Source: Tubiluchus corallicola
Lineage: Eukaryota; Priapulida; Priapulimorpha; Priapulimorphida; Tubiluchidae
Assembly (NCBI GenBank): GCA_030141605.1
Contig: JAQGDQ010000365.1
Span: forward strand, 170,643-233,518
Direction of reading: 5' to 3'
Length of the DNA: 62,876 bases
Positions 52,059 to 61,165 of the stretch are shown piece after piece. The notes under the pieces were generated by a model. The model saw nothing but the letters and a program-made list of their open reading frames with translations. It ran no database searches and had not been told where the DNA came from. Each line of letters opens with the position of its first letter. Position 1 is the stretch's first letter. The position numbers were made by a program, and so were the translations under genes.

Positions 52059-52739
52059 ATGAAAAAAGAAAATTATCATTTTAAAAATAGCCTTTGGAAA
52101 TTATCTCTTTTACTTCTTTCCATAGCCTTTCTTCACACTTGTTCTTCAGATGCAGAAGAACCAGACCCCTCCGTAGATCCCATAAATACTCTTGTAATAG
52201 GTGAAAGCACAATAGCATTACAAGATGCATTTCATGTGACATTTGAAGATGGAGAAGGAGGCATATATCTACTTGATAAAAACCTGACGTTGGACCCTAA
52301 TAACTACGAACAACCAGTTTCGGGCAGTGGCTCGTTGGCGGGCATTATGTTAGGAAAAAGTATTAGCCCAGGAGAGTATACGTTAAAATCAATTATGAGT
52401 GAAGATTATGAAATAGGAGAAAATCAATTTGCAATAATCTATTTCCATGAATTAACAGAGCAAGAAATAAAGGGAGTATTGATGGAAGATGAAGACATAA
52501 TACCCAAGAATAAGGTTTATCTTGTAAGTGATCCTACAACAAAACTGCTTATTGAAAAAGGAGATGAAGCAAATAACTATAAAATAACATATGCTGTTAA
52601 TTCCAATGAGCAAGGTACAGCTATAAACGCAGGAAACTTCACAACAGTATCAACATCTATAGCGTTTTCAGGTGCCGTGCTTAATTTTGCTCCATTTGCA
52701 AATGTACAGAAGCAAAGGAATAATCTATTTTATTATTAA
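52059..52739 (+). CDS. Lipoprotein with one copy of the same unrecognised domain
   Basis: This 226-residue lipoprotein (lipobox FLHTC) is a paralogue of its neighbour. After a short acidic linker it has one domain. EQPVSGSGSLAG matches DQPFSGAGSFVR, FAIIYFHELTEQEIKGVL matches FTITYFRELDASEVIGIL, and KVYLVSDPTTKLLI matches KVYDITDVTTELNI. The block YKITYAVNSNEQGTA is identical even in DNA. The last ~25 residues (FAPFANVQKQRNNLFYY) have no counterpart. The function is unknown. Confidence 0.8.
   Translation: MKKENYHFKNSLWKLSLLLLSIAFLHTCSSDAEEPDPSVDPINTLVIGESTIALQDAFHVTFEDGEGGIYLLDKNLTLDPNNYEQPVSGSGSLAGIMLGKSISPGEYTLKSIMSEDYEIGENQFAIIYFHELTEQEIKGVLMEDEDIIPKNKVYLVSDPTTKLLIEKGDEANNYKITYAVNSNEQGTAINAGNFTTVSTSIAFSGAVLNFAPFANVQKQRNNLFYY
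52578..52622 (+). repeat. 45-bp tract identical to 51797-51841 (copy 2)
   Basis: This is the second copy of the identical tract, 781 bases downstream of the first and in the same orientation. Confidence 0.9.
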
Positions 52740-52773
52740 GCGTTTGTTGCATATAAAAAAATAATTTAGAATC

Positions 52774-52801
52774 AAAAAGGGGGGAGAAGGCTTCCCCTTT
52801 T
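52774..52801 (+). terminator. Hairpin terminator after the second lipoprotein gene
   Basis: AAAAGGGG (52775-52782) pairs with CCCCTTTT (52794-52801). The loop is partly paired and the U-run is short. It is weaker than the one after the first lipoprotein. Confidence 0.6.
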
Positions 52802-52816
52802 ATATTAAACAGAAAC

Positions 52817-54012
52817 ATGTGCATTGATTTTAAAAAGCTAGTATTTCAACGAAAAAACTTCAGCATAATATGGCTTAGTATAGCGTTTCTATTCCAATCG
52901 CAATTAGTTTTTTCGCAAGAAGTAAAACAAAAATTACTTATTGAAGACAAACAACTTCAAATAAGAATTACTGATGCAATTAACTTAATGTACAACTTTA
53001 AATTTGAAGAAGCAGAAGAAGAGTTTAGCTGGTTAGTGATAGAAAATAGAGAGCATCCGTTAGGATACTTTTATTTGGATTAAGCGTTTGGTGGCGCATA
53101 GCACTCAACCCCAATGAAGAAAAATATGATGACGCTTTTCTTCAATATATGGACATTTCCGTAAATAAAGCAGAGAAATTATATCGTGTTGACTCCACTA
53201 AAATAGAAGCGGCTTTTTTTTTAGCGGGAGCATATGCCTTTCAAGCACGATTATACGTAGAAAGGCGAAAATGGTTTAGAGCTGCTTATGTTGCAAGAAA
53301 GGCTTTAAGTTATTTAGAAGATTGTAGAGAAAAAAAATACTTAAGCCCTGAATTAATGTTTGGAGACGGGCTTTACAACTACTATACAGTGTGGTCTGCA
53401 GAAAACTACCCTTCTCTTAAACCTGTTTTAGCTTTTTTTAAAAAAGGAGATAAAGAATTAGGAATGAAGCTACTTGAAGAAGTAGCTTTCAATGCTTTTT
53501 ATACAAGAGTAGAAGCTCAATATTGGCTAATAAGTATTTGGGAAGATGAAGGACAATCACGAAAGAGCTTAGATTTGACAGAATATCTCCATCAAACTTT
53601 TCCTAACAACTCTTATTTTCATAGATACTATGCGCGATTGCTTTATCGCACGGGCTATGTTAACAAAACAATAAAAGTATGTGAAGAAATAATGGCTAAA
53701 ATAGATAGTGGAAAATTTGGTTATGGAGAAACGTGTGGCAGATATGCAGGTTATTTCCTTGGGCATATGTATGAAGTAAAAAAAGACACTGCAAGGGCTT
53801 TGAAAAACTACGAACATGCTATCTATTTTTCTGAGAAAGCAGGTGCCACAGACATGGGGTATTATTGGCACTCATTAATGGGAGCAGCAAAAATATGCAA
53901 GGAAAAAGGAAATAAAGCAAAAGCACGGGAGTATTTAAAAAAGCTAAAAAAATACACAAAAAGAAAAGAAAAATTGAACTCCAAATCCAGAGAGATGTTA
54001 AGGGAAATGTAG
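52817..54012 (+). pseudogene. Secreted helical-repeat (TPR-like) protein, frame broken early
   Basis: A signal peptide (ends LVFSQ) precedes the helix ITDAINLMYNFKFEEAEEEF, a TPR-like unit. The frame stops at 53083 after HPLGYFYLD. One frame over it continues without a gap, FGLSVWWRIALNP, and runs to 54012 with LFGDGLYNYY-like and FPNNSYFHRYYARLLY segments. One missing T in the run at 53069-53072 restores the frame. The intact product would be about 398 residues, rich in helical repeats. It resembles conserved TPR proteins of Bacteroidota without a known role. It starts just after the terminator of the lipoprotein gene. Confidence 0.78.
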
Positions 54013-54050
54013 TTAAATGAAAATGCTTTTTTAATATTAAAAAAACCAAT

Positions 54051-55285
54051 ATGAAAATATTACATGTGAATTTTTCTTATGATCATTCTGGGGCATCTGT
54101 TGCCATGCAAAGGCTTCATAAAAGATTGTGCCAAAAAAATATAGATTCTAAAATATTGGTGATGAAATCAAACACTAAAGATGACACTATATTTACTGAA
54201 AGCAAAATAAAGCAAATAATAGCAGAAGGCATAAGTAAAATATTGAGATATATTATTAATAAACAAAAACCACAAAACAAAGCATTTCACTCTTTAAATA
54301 TTTTCCCATTAAATGTGTATCAAAAAATCAATAATTTCAAAGCGGACATAGTACACCTGCACTGGATGGGAAATAATATGCTAACCATTAAGGAGTTCCA
54401 AAAAATCAATAAACCCATTGTGTGGACACTACATGACACATGGATGTTTTGTGGGGCAGAACACTATCCAAACTTAATCAATGATAATAGATATCAAGAA
54501 GGCTACAAAAGAGAAAATAGATTTGCAGGGGAGTTAGGTTTTGATGTCAATAAATTTTTATGGGATATAAAAAAGAAGTATTGGAAGAACATAAAGTTTA
54601 ATATAGTAACTCCCAGTACGTGGATGTTCAGATTAGCCAAAGAGAGCCAAATAGCCAAAGGCAATCACATAAGAGCAATACCCAATGGGCTTGATTTGAA
54701 TATATTTTACAACATAGATAAACAATACTGTCGCAAAAAACTAACTTTACCACAGAATAAAAAATTAATAGGCTTTGGAGCATTTAATGTGTTAGATAAA
54801 AGAAAAGGAGGGCATTTGCTTACAGAAACATTGGGCAAATATGCTGCTAATAACGACAACGTAGAGTTAGTGGTCTTTGGTAGAAAAAAAAATGAAAAAG
54901 AAGAAGGTTTTGGTATGAAGACCCATTATGTAGGATTTTTGAAAACAGATAAGGAGTTATCATATTTGTATAATGCAATAGATCTATTTATCAGCCCTTC
55001 ATTGCAGGATAACTTACCCAATGTGATAGTAGAGCCATTGTCTTGTGGTACTCCATGCGTAGCGTTTGATGTAGGCGGAATGTCAGATATGATAAAGCAT
55101 AAAAAAAATGGATATTTGGCAAAATATATGGATACTGATGACTTAGCCAATGGAATAAAATGGGTGTTGAAAAATGATAATTATAAGGCTTTGTGTGATA
55201 ATGCAAGAAAAACAGCGGAGAAAAATTTAACGTTAATGTAGTTGCAGAGAAATATATTGAGCTATATAAACAGATATTGACTTAA
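54051..55285 (+). pseudogene. GT4-type glycosyltransferase, frame broken at the C-terminus
   Basis: This retaining glycosyltransferase of GT-B fold has N-terminal HVNFSYDHSGASVAMQRL, DIVHLHWMG and WTLHDTWMFCGAEHYP. Its C-terminal donor site has FISPSLQDNLPNVIVEPLSCGTPCVAFDVGG (EPLSCG). The frame ends at 55241 with NLTLM. One frame back it continues NVNVVAEKYIELYKQILT to TAA at 55283-55285, the usual last helix. The break sits on A AAT TTA at 55223-55229. Truncation costs only about 15 residues, so the protein might still fold. It probably builds a surface polysaccharide. Confidence 0.85.
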
Positions 55286-55308
55286 ACTATTATGATTGAT
55301 TTTGAAGC

Positions 55309-56274
55309 ATGCAGGAAACATTAAACACCCCAATATTATTTCTAATTTTTAATAAAGAGGAAACGACAAAAAGTGTTTTTTCTGCTATTAGAAAAGCAAA
55401 ACCCACAAGGTTTTATATAGCTTCAGATGGTGCAAGGAAGAGCAAAGAAAATGAAAAAGATAAAGTAGACTCTATAAGAGATTATGTAGTGAACAATGTT
55501 GATTGGGATTGTAAAATAAAAACACTTTTTAGAGATGAAAATCAAGGATGTGCTAAGGCAGTGACCACTGCCATAAATTGGTTTTTTGAGCATGAAGAAA
55601 ATGGTATAATTTTAGAAGATGATATATTGCCTAATCCAAGTTTTTTTAATTTTTGTGATGTTTTATTGAATAAATATAAAGATGACGCAAACGTATGGCT
55701 AATATCAGGCTTTAATATATTGCAACAGTATCATGATGATATTTCAAGTTATTACTTTACTACAAATGTATTTATTTGGGGATGGGCGACCTGGAAAAGA
55801 GCATGGAAGTTTTATGATTTTCAAATGACATGTAGAAATGATAAAAAGAAACGGCAACAATATAAAAATTTTGTAAAAGACAGCGCAGATATAAACTATC
55901 ATTTGGAGCGCATAGCACATTTGCCAAAAAACATGAAAAATGTTACATTTTGGGCACTACAATGGCAATGGGCTTGTAGAATTAATGGAGGCCTGACCAT
56001 TATACCACATGTGAATTTAGTGGAAAACATTGGAATAGGAAATGTTGAAGCAACGCATACAGATCGAAAAAACAACCAATTAGGTATTAAAAGCCTTGAA
56101 ATGATGTTTCCGCTAAACCACCCATCATTTATAGAAGTAGAACACACACTATCCAAACGTTCATTTAAAGCATATTGCATTGCTATACAAAGTAGGTTTT
56201 TCTATTGGTTAGCAAAATGGCTACCTTTCAAAATATACCAAATTTTAAAACAGATAAGAAGAAAAAGTCTATAA
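55309..56274 (+). CDS. GNT-I/GT2-like glycosyltransferase
   Basis: This 321-residue GT-A fold protein has LFLIFNKEETTKSVF, FYIASDGARKS, the acidic metal/donor motif IILEDDILPN and a WGWATWKRAW segment. These are typical of the bacterial relatives of N-acetylglucosaminyltransferase I, often annotated as HlpA-like. It follows the GT4 gene by 23 bases. The two probably add sugars to the same glycan, but no polymerase, flippase or sugar-nucleotide gene is nearby. Confidence 0.82.
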   Translation: MQETLNTPILFLIFNKEETTKSVFSAIRKAKPTRFYIASDGARKSKENEKDKVDSIRDYVVNNVDWDCKIKTLFRDENQGCAKAVTTAINWFFEHEENGIILEDDILPNPSFFNFCDVLLNKYKDDANVWLISGFNILQQYHDDISSYYFTTNVFIWGWATWKRAWKFYDFQMTCRNDKKKRQQYKNFVKDSADINYHLERIAHLPKNMKNVTFWALQWQWACRINGGLTIIPHVNLVENIGIGNVEATHTDRKNNQLGIKSLEMMFPLNHPSFIEVEHTLSKRSFKAYCIAIQSRFFYWLAKWLPFKIYQILKQIRRKSL

Positions 56275-56289
56275 ACTCTACTTTTTCCT

Positions 56290-57645
56290 TTAATATCCTA
56301 TCCAAATAGCTATTGCCAAAAGAGCCACTCCTAATATTAAAAGCTTTAACATTAATGGCAATATAAAACGAAACCATTGATCAAATGGTACTTTTGCAAT
56401 ACCTAACATTCCCATTAATATTGGACTTGTTGGTATTATCATATTAGCAAAGCCGTCTCCAAATTGAAATGCCAATACCGCCACTTGTCTTGATACACCT
56501 GTTATATCTGCTATTGGAGACATTAAGGGCATAGTTATATATGCTTGCCCACTTCCAGATGGAATAAAAAAGTTAACAACACATTGTAAAATGTACATAC
56601 CTGCGGCTGAAAGCTCTCCGCCTGCTTCTTTAAGAGGAGTACCAAGAGCGTATATGATTGTGTGCAATACCTCTCCATCTTCTAATATTATAGCTATGGC
56701 TTTTGCAAACCCTATCAATAGTGCAGTTATTGTCAACTCTGTAGCTCCATTGGCAAATTCAACGGCTACTTTATTAGGTTTCATTTTTGCCATTATACCA
56801 ACTAAAATAGTTAAAGCAAGAAAAACAGCACTGAGCTCTTCTAAATACCATTTTTTGGCATATATACCCCAAATAATTACTCCAAGAGCTGTAATAAGAG
56901 CAATAGCAACAAAAACATGTAGTTTTGTTACTTGTGGAAAAGACATACTTTTAAAGGGCACATCTGTTGTTAAGTTTTTGGTATGGATTCTGCCCTTTTT
57001 AAAAGCATATTTATGCACATGATGCCATCCAACCAATAAAAGAGGAATAAAAATCAATATTCTGTACCACAATCCTGACAAGGGTTGGAGCCCTGCTATT
57101 TCTTGTGCAATGATTACTGTAAAAGGATTGATAGTAGCAGCCCCAAATCCTACTCCATATCCAACAATTAAAATTCCAAGTGCTGTTAAAGTGTTAAATC
57201 CTAATGCTGTGCATAGTGCTATTAGAATAGGAACAAAAGGCAAGTATTCTTCTCCCATGCCTAATGTAGACGATCCTGCGGCAAATACAAACATAGGCAT
57301 GAAAATTAATATTTGAGGCTTTTTGCCAAATTTTTCCAACATTTTTCCTAAAAAAGCATCTATCATCCCCGTAGAGCGTATTACTGCCAATGCTCCTCCA
57401 ATGATTAAAATAAAAAATATTATGCTTTGACTTTTTTCAAAAGCACGCGGTATAGATAGGAATATGTCATATACGCTCAAAAAACTCTTTTCTTTTACTT
57501 GATATGTATCAGGGATAATGGTATTGTGTTGATCTTGTGCTAATTCAAAGCTTCCACTAGGCAAAATATAGGTTGAAGCCCATGCTATGACAATAATGAA
57601 AAATAGTAATACTAAGGTGTTGGGTATTTTAAATTTTCTTCTCAT
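56290..57645 (-). CDS. YfcC-family (C4-dicarboxylate/amino acid type) permease
   Basis: This membrane carrier of about 451 residues has roughly twelve helices. FAAGSSTLGMGEEYLPFVPIL, GYGVGFGAATINPFTVIIAQEIAG and the late IPSGSGQAYITMPLMSP motif place it in the YfcC/DcuC-like group. Substrates in this group include dicarboxylates, arginine and ornithine, and here the substrate is unknown. ATG at 57645 is chosen because a -7 element lies between it and the TTG at 57696 used by the longer frame. Confidence 0.87.
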   Translation of the reverse strand: MRRKFKIPNTLVLLFFIIVIAWASTYILPSGSFELAQDQHNTIIPDTYQVKEKSFLSVYDIFLSIPRAFEKSQSIIFFILIIGGALAVIRSTGMIDAFLGKMLEKFGKKPQILIFMPMFVFAAGSSTLGMGEEYLPFVPILIALCTALGFNTLTALGILIVGYGVGFGAATINPFTVIIAQEIAGLQPLSGLWYRILIFIPLLLVGWHHVHKYAFKKGRIHTKNLTTDVPFKSMSFPQVTKLHVFVAIALITALGVIIWGIYAKKWYLEELSAVFLALTILVGIMAKMKPNKVAVEFANGATELTITALLIGFAKAIAIILEDGEVLHTIIYALGTPLKEAGGELSAAGMYILQCVVNFFIPSGSGQAYITMPLMSPIADITGVSRQVAVLAFQFGDGFANMIIPTSPILMGMLGIAKVPFDQWFRFILPLMLKLLILGVALLAIAIWIGY

Positions 57646-57685
57646 TTTTTGTAATGCGTTATTAAAAAATAAAGCTGAATTTTGA

Positions 57686-57693
57686 CAAAAGTA
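57686..57693 (-). promoter_or_regulatory. -7 promoter element for the YfcC-type permease
   Basis: TACTTTTG on the minus strand, 40 bases before the ATG, matches TAnnTTTG and decides the start. Confidence 0.5.
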
Positions 57694-57788
57694 CAAAGAA
57701 ATGTTGTAGTTATAAAAAATCTCTTTGCTTTTTCCTATATATTTAATTACTTTTATGATGGAGCAAAAAAACGGTTACATAGAATGAC

Positions 57789-58157
57789 ATGAAAAAAACA
57801 ATAGTAATAGGAGCTTCAAATAATCCTGAGCGCTACTCATACAAAGCCTTTAATCTACTTATGGAGCACAATTATGATGTGGTGCCAGTAGGCACAAAAA
57901 AGGGAAATATTAACGGTGTAGAAATTAAAAACCTTTTAGAAAAACCTAAAGTAAACAATGTGCACACTGTTACATTATATGTCAATCCACAACGTCAAGT
58001 AGAGTGGTATGACTACATTTTGCAAGACCTAAAACCTAAACGTATTATTTTTAATCCCGGAACAGAAAATGAAGAACTCAAACAGAAAGCACGGCAGAAA
58101 GGAATAGAAACACTATATGCTTGCACGCTTGTATTATTAAACACTAAACAATTTTAA
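57789..58157 (+). CDS. CoA-binding domain protein (YccU-like)
   Basis: This 122-residue Rossmann-fold protein has VIGASNNPERYSYKA, VVPVGTKKG, VTLYVNPQRQVEWYDYI and IIFNPGTENEELKQKA. These match the CoA_binding_2 family, which binds CoA or an acyl-CoA; the biological role is unclear. It is divergent from the YfcC-type carrier, with 143 bases between the two starts. Confidence 0.88.
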   Translation: MKKTIVIGASNNPERYSYKAFNLLMEHNYDVVPVGTKKGNINGVEIKNLLEKPKVNNVHTVTLYVNPQRQVEWYDYILQDLKPKRIIFNPGTENEELKQKARQKGIETLYACTLVLLNTKQF

Positions 58158-58243
58158 TAAAAACATATCTATTAATTTGGGTGCTGATGCTAAATGCTTT
58201 ATCTTTAGCCTATTATTTAATTAAAACATTATAAATTATAATT

Positions 58244-59257
58244 ATGAAAAAAAATAGTCTACTTTTCGTCATCATCATCTTTGTGTGTTTGTATTCAATA
58301 AATATAAATGCCCAAACCCCATTGAAATACAAAAAAGATGGCACATTTAAAATAGCACAATTTACTGATATGCATTTTGCGCATGACTCTGAAAAATCTA
58401 AAATCACCATTGAAATGATGAATACAGTTTTTGAAAGAGAAAAGCCAGATATTGCTATTTTTACGGGAGATATTATTACTAAAGTAAAATCACCAGAAGA
58501 GGGATGGAAAGCATTGCAAGAGGTGTTGATTAAGTGGCAAATTCCATGGGCAATGACATTGGGCAACCATGAAAGCGATTATGAAATATCACGCAGAGAA
58601 GTATTAGAGCTATTAATTGGCGCGCCTCTCTCTTTAGTAGAGATGGGTCCAGAAGATGTTTATGGCTATGGAAATTATGTGTTGCCAATATATGATGATA
58701 GCGGAGACAAAGTGATCAACCTTATTTACTGCATGGACTCTAATGATAAGTCAGTAATAGGTGCTGTTGGCGGATATGGTTGGTTTGATGTTTCTCAAAT
58801 TGAGTGGTATATACAAAACAGTAATACATGGAAAGAAAATAATAATGGTCAAGCGATACCCTCATTTGCTTTTTTTCATATACCTTTTCCAGAGTATAAT
58901 CAAGCATGGGAAAAAGGAGATCACAAGCCTATTGGCAAAAAAAAGGAAAAAGTATGTGCTCCTGACATTAACACAGGAATGTATGCTGCAATGCTTCAAC
59001 AAGGGGATATAGTAGCCACTTTTGTGGGGCATGACCATGTTAATGATTATGTTTCTACACTTAATGGGCTTGGACTAATATATGGAAGGTGCTCGGGAAG
59101 TGGTGGAGGTGGTGCATATGGAAAACAAATGAATGGCGCAAGGATTATAGAACTGAACAAAGGAAAAGAAGGCTTTGACACTTGGATTCGCCTTAGAGAC
59201 GGTTCAGTAGAGCAAAAAATCTCTTTTCCTGTGCCAATAAGGAAAAAGAAGAAATAG
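58244..59257 (+). CDS. Secreted calcineurin-like metallophosphoesterase
   Basis: This 337-residue protein has a signal peptide (ends ININAQ). All metal-binding blocks of the phosphoesterase fold are present: FTDMHFAHD, IFTGDIITK, LGNHESD, FFHIPFPE and VGHDHVND. It resembles the Dcr2/purple-acid-phosphatase-like group that acts on phosphomonoesters or diesters outside the cytoplasm. A Gly/Ser-rich loop (GSGGGGAYG) follows the last block. DUF721 starts 12 bases after its stop. Confidence 0.9.
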   Translation: MKKNSLLFVIIIFVCLYSININAQTPLKYKKDGTFKIAQFTDMHFAHDSEKSKITIEMMNTVFEREKPDIAIFTGDIITKVKSPEEGWKALQEVLIKWQIPWAMTLGNHESDYEISRREVLELLIGAPLSLVEMGPEDVYGYGNYVLPIYDDSGDKVINLIYCMDSNDKSVIGAVGGYGWFDVSQIEWYIQNSNTWKENNNGQAIPSFAFFHIPFPEYNQAWEKGDHKPIGKKKEKVCAPDINTGMYAAMLQQGDIVATFVGHDHVNDYVSTLNGLGLIYGRCSGSGGGGAYGKQMNGARIIELNKGKEGFDTWIRLRDGSVEQKISFPVPIRKKKK

Positions 59258-59269
59258 GTTATTGATATA

Positions 59270-59555
59270 ATGGATGATTACACTACCATAGGTGACGCTA
59301 TGAAAGATTTTTTCAAAAAAGCGTCATCTTGAAGAGAAATATAGCGAAACAAAACTCAAAGTTTCATGGAGTAAGATAATGGGTGAGCCTATTGCTCAAA
59401 GAACAACACGTATTTTTATAAAAGACAAAAAGCTATTTGTTAAAATCTCCTCTGCGCCACTAAAGCATGAACTTATTGCCATGAAAAGTAAAATGCTAGA
59501 GCTTATTCATAAGGAATTAGACGAAAAAATAGTTACAGATATTATTGTTCTTTAA
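59270..59555 (+). pseudogene. DUF721 (DciA-like) protein, frame broken
   Basis: The short opening frame MDDYTTIGDAMKDFFKK stops 20 codons in. One frame over it continues RHLEEKYSETKLKVSW, IMGEPIAQRT and IFIKDKKLFVKISSAPLKHEL to TAA at 59553-59555, which is the whole DUF721 domain. The break is six A (59315-59320); with five A the alignment to the family has no gap. The restored product is about 95 residues, the usual length in Bacteroidota. The family includes DciA, which helps load replicative helicase in bacteria lacking DnaC. The last four bases are shared with the converging gene. Confidence 0.85.
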
Positions 59556-59968
59556 TAGAGGTCAGGATTGATAATATGTAATACATATCCTGTAACCGTA
59601 ACATCGTATCTCTTTAATGGATAGGTAGCAGGTCCCCCTGTTGGGTAGCCATTAAAATCAAATGTAGACTTGCAGTGTTTATCTATGAAGAACATCCTTG
59701 TTTCGTCAAGTTCTATTATTGCCCCACTCTCTCTTGGGTCAAAAGGACAAGCACGCTCAAAAGCCTTATATACTCCATTATCTTTATATATGATTATACC
59801 CTTATATCCAGCGTTAATATATTCGTAGCCGTGAAATGATAGGCTGGCAGAAATATTATGATATTCATTGACGTATACATTAGGTATTCGCTCAGGGTCA
59901 TCACTGCCATCGCAAGATAGCAAGCTAAGTGCGAGTATTTGAAAGATTATAGTTAGTATTCTAATCAT
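59552..59968 (-). CDS. Rieske-like fold lipoprotein lacking the standard cluster ligands
   Basis: This lipoprotein of about 138 residues has a lipobox (LSLLSCDG). The mature part follows the pattern of small Bacteroidota Rieske-like proteins, with a GYKGIIIYKDNGVYKAFERACPFDP block and a late GGPATYPLKRYDV block. In a true Rieske protein each block contributes Cys and His. Here the first block reads C-P-F-D-P and the second DKHCKSTFDF, so the Cys-x-His pairs are incomplete. ATG at 59968 is chosen because the promoter element lies upstream of it but inside the longer frame. Confidence 0.7.
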   Translation of the reverse strand: MIRILTIIFQILALSLLSCDGSDDPERIPNVYVNEYHNISASLSFHGYEYINAGYKGIIIYKDNGVYKAFERACPFDPRESGAIIELDETRMFFIDKHCKSTFDFNGYPTGGPATYPLKRYDVTVTGYVLHIINPDLY

Positions 59969-59991
59969 ATTTAAGCCAATACACTTAATTA

Positions 59992-59999
59992 CAAAAGTA
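59992..59999 (-). promoter_or_regulatory. -7 promoter element for the Rieske-like lipoprotein
   Basis: TACTTTTG on the minus strand, 23 bases before the ATG at 59968. Confidence 0.5.
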
Positions 60000-60327
60000 T
60001 AAAATGTTCTCTTAAAAAAACAATGAAAACAGAATTTTACTCGTTTTAAGAATAGATTTACATAGCCTTTCATCTATATGAACTCAATACCACTGTTAGA
60101 AATAAAAGTGCTCCGTAACTATCATAATTTTGTGGCTACTTTATAGATTGGCTAAACAATTGATCTGTTTTTTCTCTTTTTGTGCCTCCTCATAGTGCCA
60201 TTTTATATTAATAAATAAAAGATTTTTCATCTCCTCTCTATACTTTTACAGCACAACTCTTTGTTGAGAACAAATCTTACTCTTTTTTTTAAATGAAAAT
60301 TTAAGATAATTTTACCGTACAATATAT

Positions 60328-60335
60328 TAAATTTG
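60328..60335 (+). promoter_or_regulatory. -7 promoter element for mazG-lysA-ferredoxin
   Basis: TAAATTTG, 24 bases before the mazG ATG. The remaining ~350 bases of this intergenic gap hold nothing else I can identify. Confidence 0.5.
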
Positions 60336-60359
60336 TCGCTTAAAAACAGTTAATACATA

Positions 60360-61163
60360 ATGAAAGATAGTAGAAAAAAACAGCTTGAAGCATTTGAACG
60401 CTTATTAGATATTGTAGATGATTTGAGAGAAAAATGCCCTTGGGATAGAAAACAAACAATAGAAAGTTTAGCTCATCTTACCATAGAAGAGGTATATGAG
60501 TTGGTAGATGCTATTAATGATAAAAAGTCTGAAGAGATAAAAAAGGAATTAGGGGACTTGGCATTACACATACTCATGTATTCAAAAATCGCCTCTGAAA
60601 CAAATAAATTTGACATTGCCGATGTATTAAACAATATCTGTGAGAAATTGATTTATAGACATCCACATGTTTATAATAATACAGATGTGAAAACAGATAA
60701 GGATGTAAAGCAAAATTGGGAAAGATTAAAGTTGAAAGAGAAAAAAAATAAGTCCCTGTTTGATGGTCTACCTAAAGCATTGCCCGCCATGATAAAAGCG
60801 TATAGAATACAAGATAAGGCACGTAGTATTGGGTTTGATTGGGAAGAAAAGCAACAAGTATGGAATAAAGTATTGGAAGAAGTTGAAGAGTTAAAAAATG
60901 AATGGTTTGAAAGAAAAGAATTAAACCACAATGCCGTGACATCAGAATTTGGTGATGTTTTATTTGCGTTAATAAATTTTGCTCGATTTATTGACGTAAA
61001 CCCCGAAGAAGCATTAGAAAAAACTAATAAACGATTTATAAAAAGATTTCAATATATCGAAGAGAACATTCAAAAAGAGGGCAAACAACTTGCCTCTATG
61101 TCTTTAAATGAAATGAACGTGTATTGGGAAAAAGCAAAAAAAGAATCTAAAAACTTAGAATAA
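60360..61163 (+). CDS. mazG: Nucleoside triphosphate pyrophosphohydrolase MazG
   Basis: This 267-residue enzyme has two MazG domains and hydrolyses NTPs and dNTPs to monophosphates. The first domain has LREKCPWDRKQT and the metal motif TIEEVYELVDAI. The second has IGFDWEEKQQVW, LEEVEELKNEW and FGDVLFALINFARF. The length is normal. lysA starts two bases after its stop, so the two share a message although their pathways differ. Confidence 0.93.
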   Translation: MKDSRKKQLEAFERLLDIVDDLREKCPWDRKQTIESLAHLTIEEVYELVDAINDKKSEEIKKELGDLALHILMYSKIASETNKFDIADVLNNICEKLIYRHPHVYNNTDVKTDKDVKQNWERLKLKEKKNKSLFDGLPKALPAMIKAYRIQDKARSIGFDWEEKQQVWNKVLEEVEELKNEWFERKELNHNAVTSEFGDVLFALINFARFIDVNPEEALEKTNKRFIKRFQYIEENIQKEGKQLASMSLNEMNVYWEKAKKESKNLE

Positions 61164-61165
61164 CA

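Noticed and set aside
60074-60327. Possible small RNA or riboswitch before mazG
   Set aside because: Only short imperfect repeats are visible; no conserved core or terminator.
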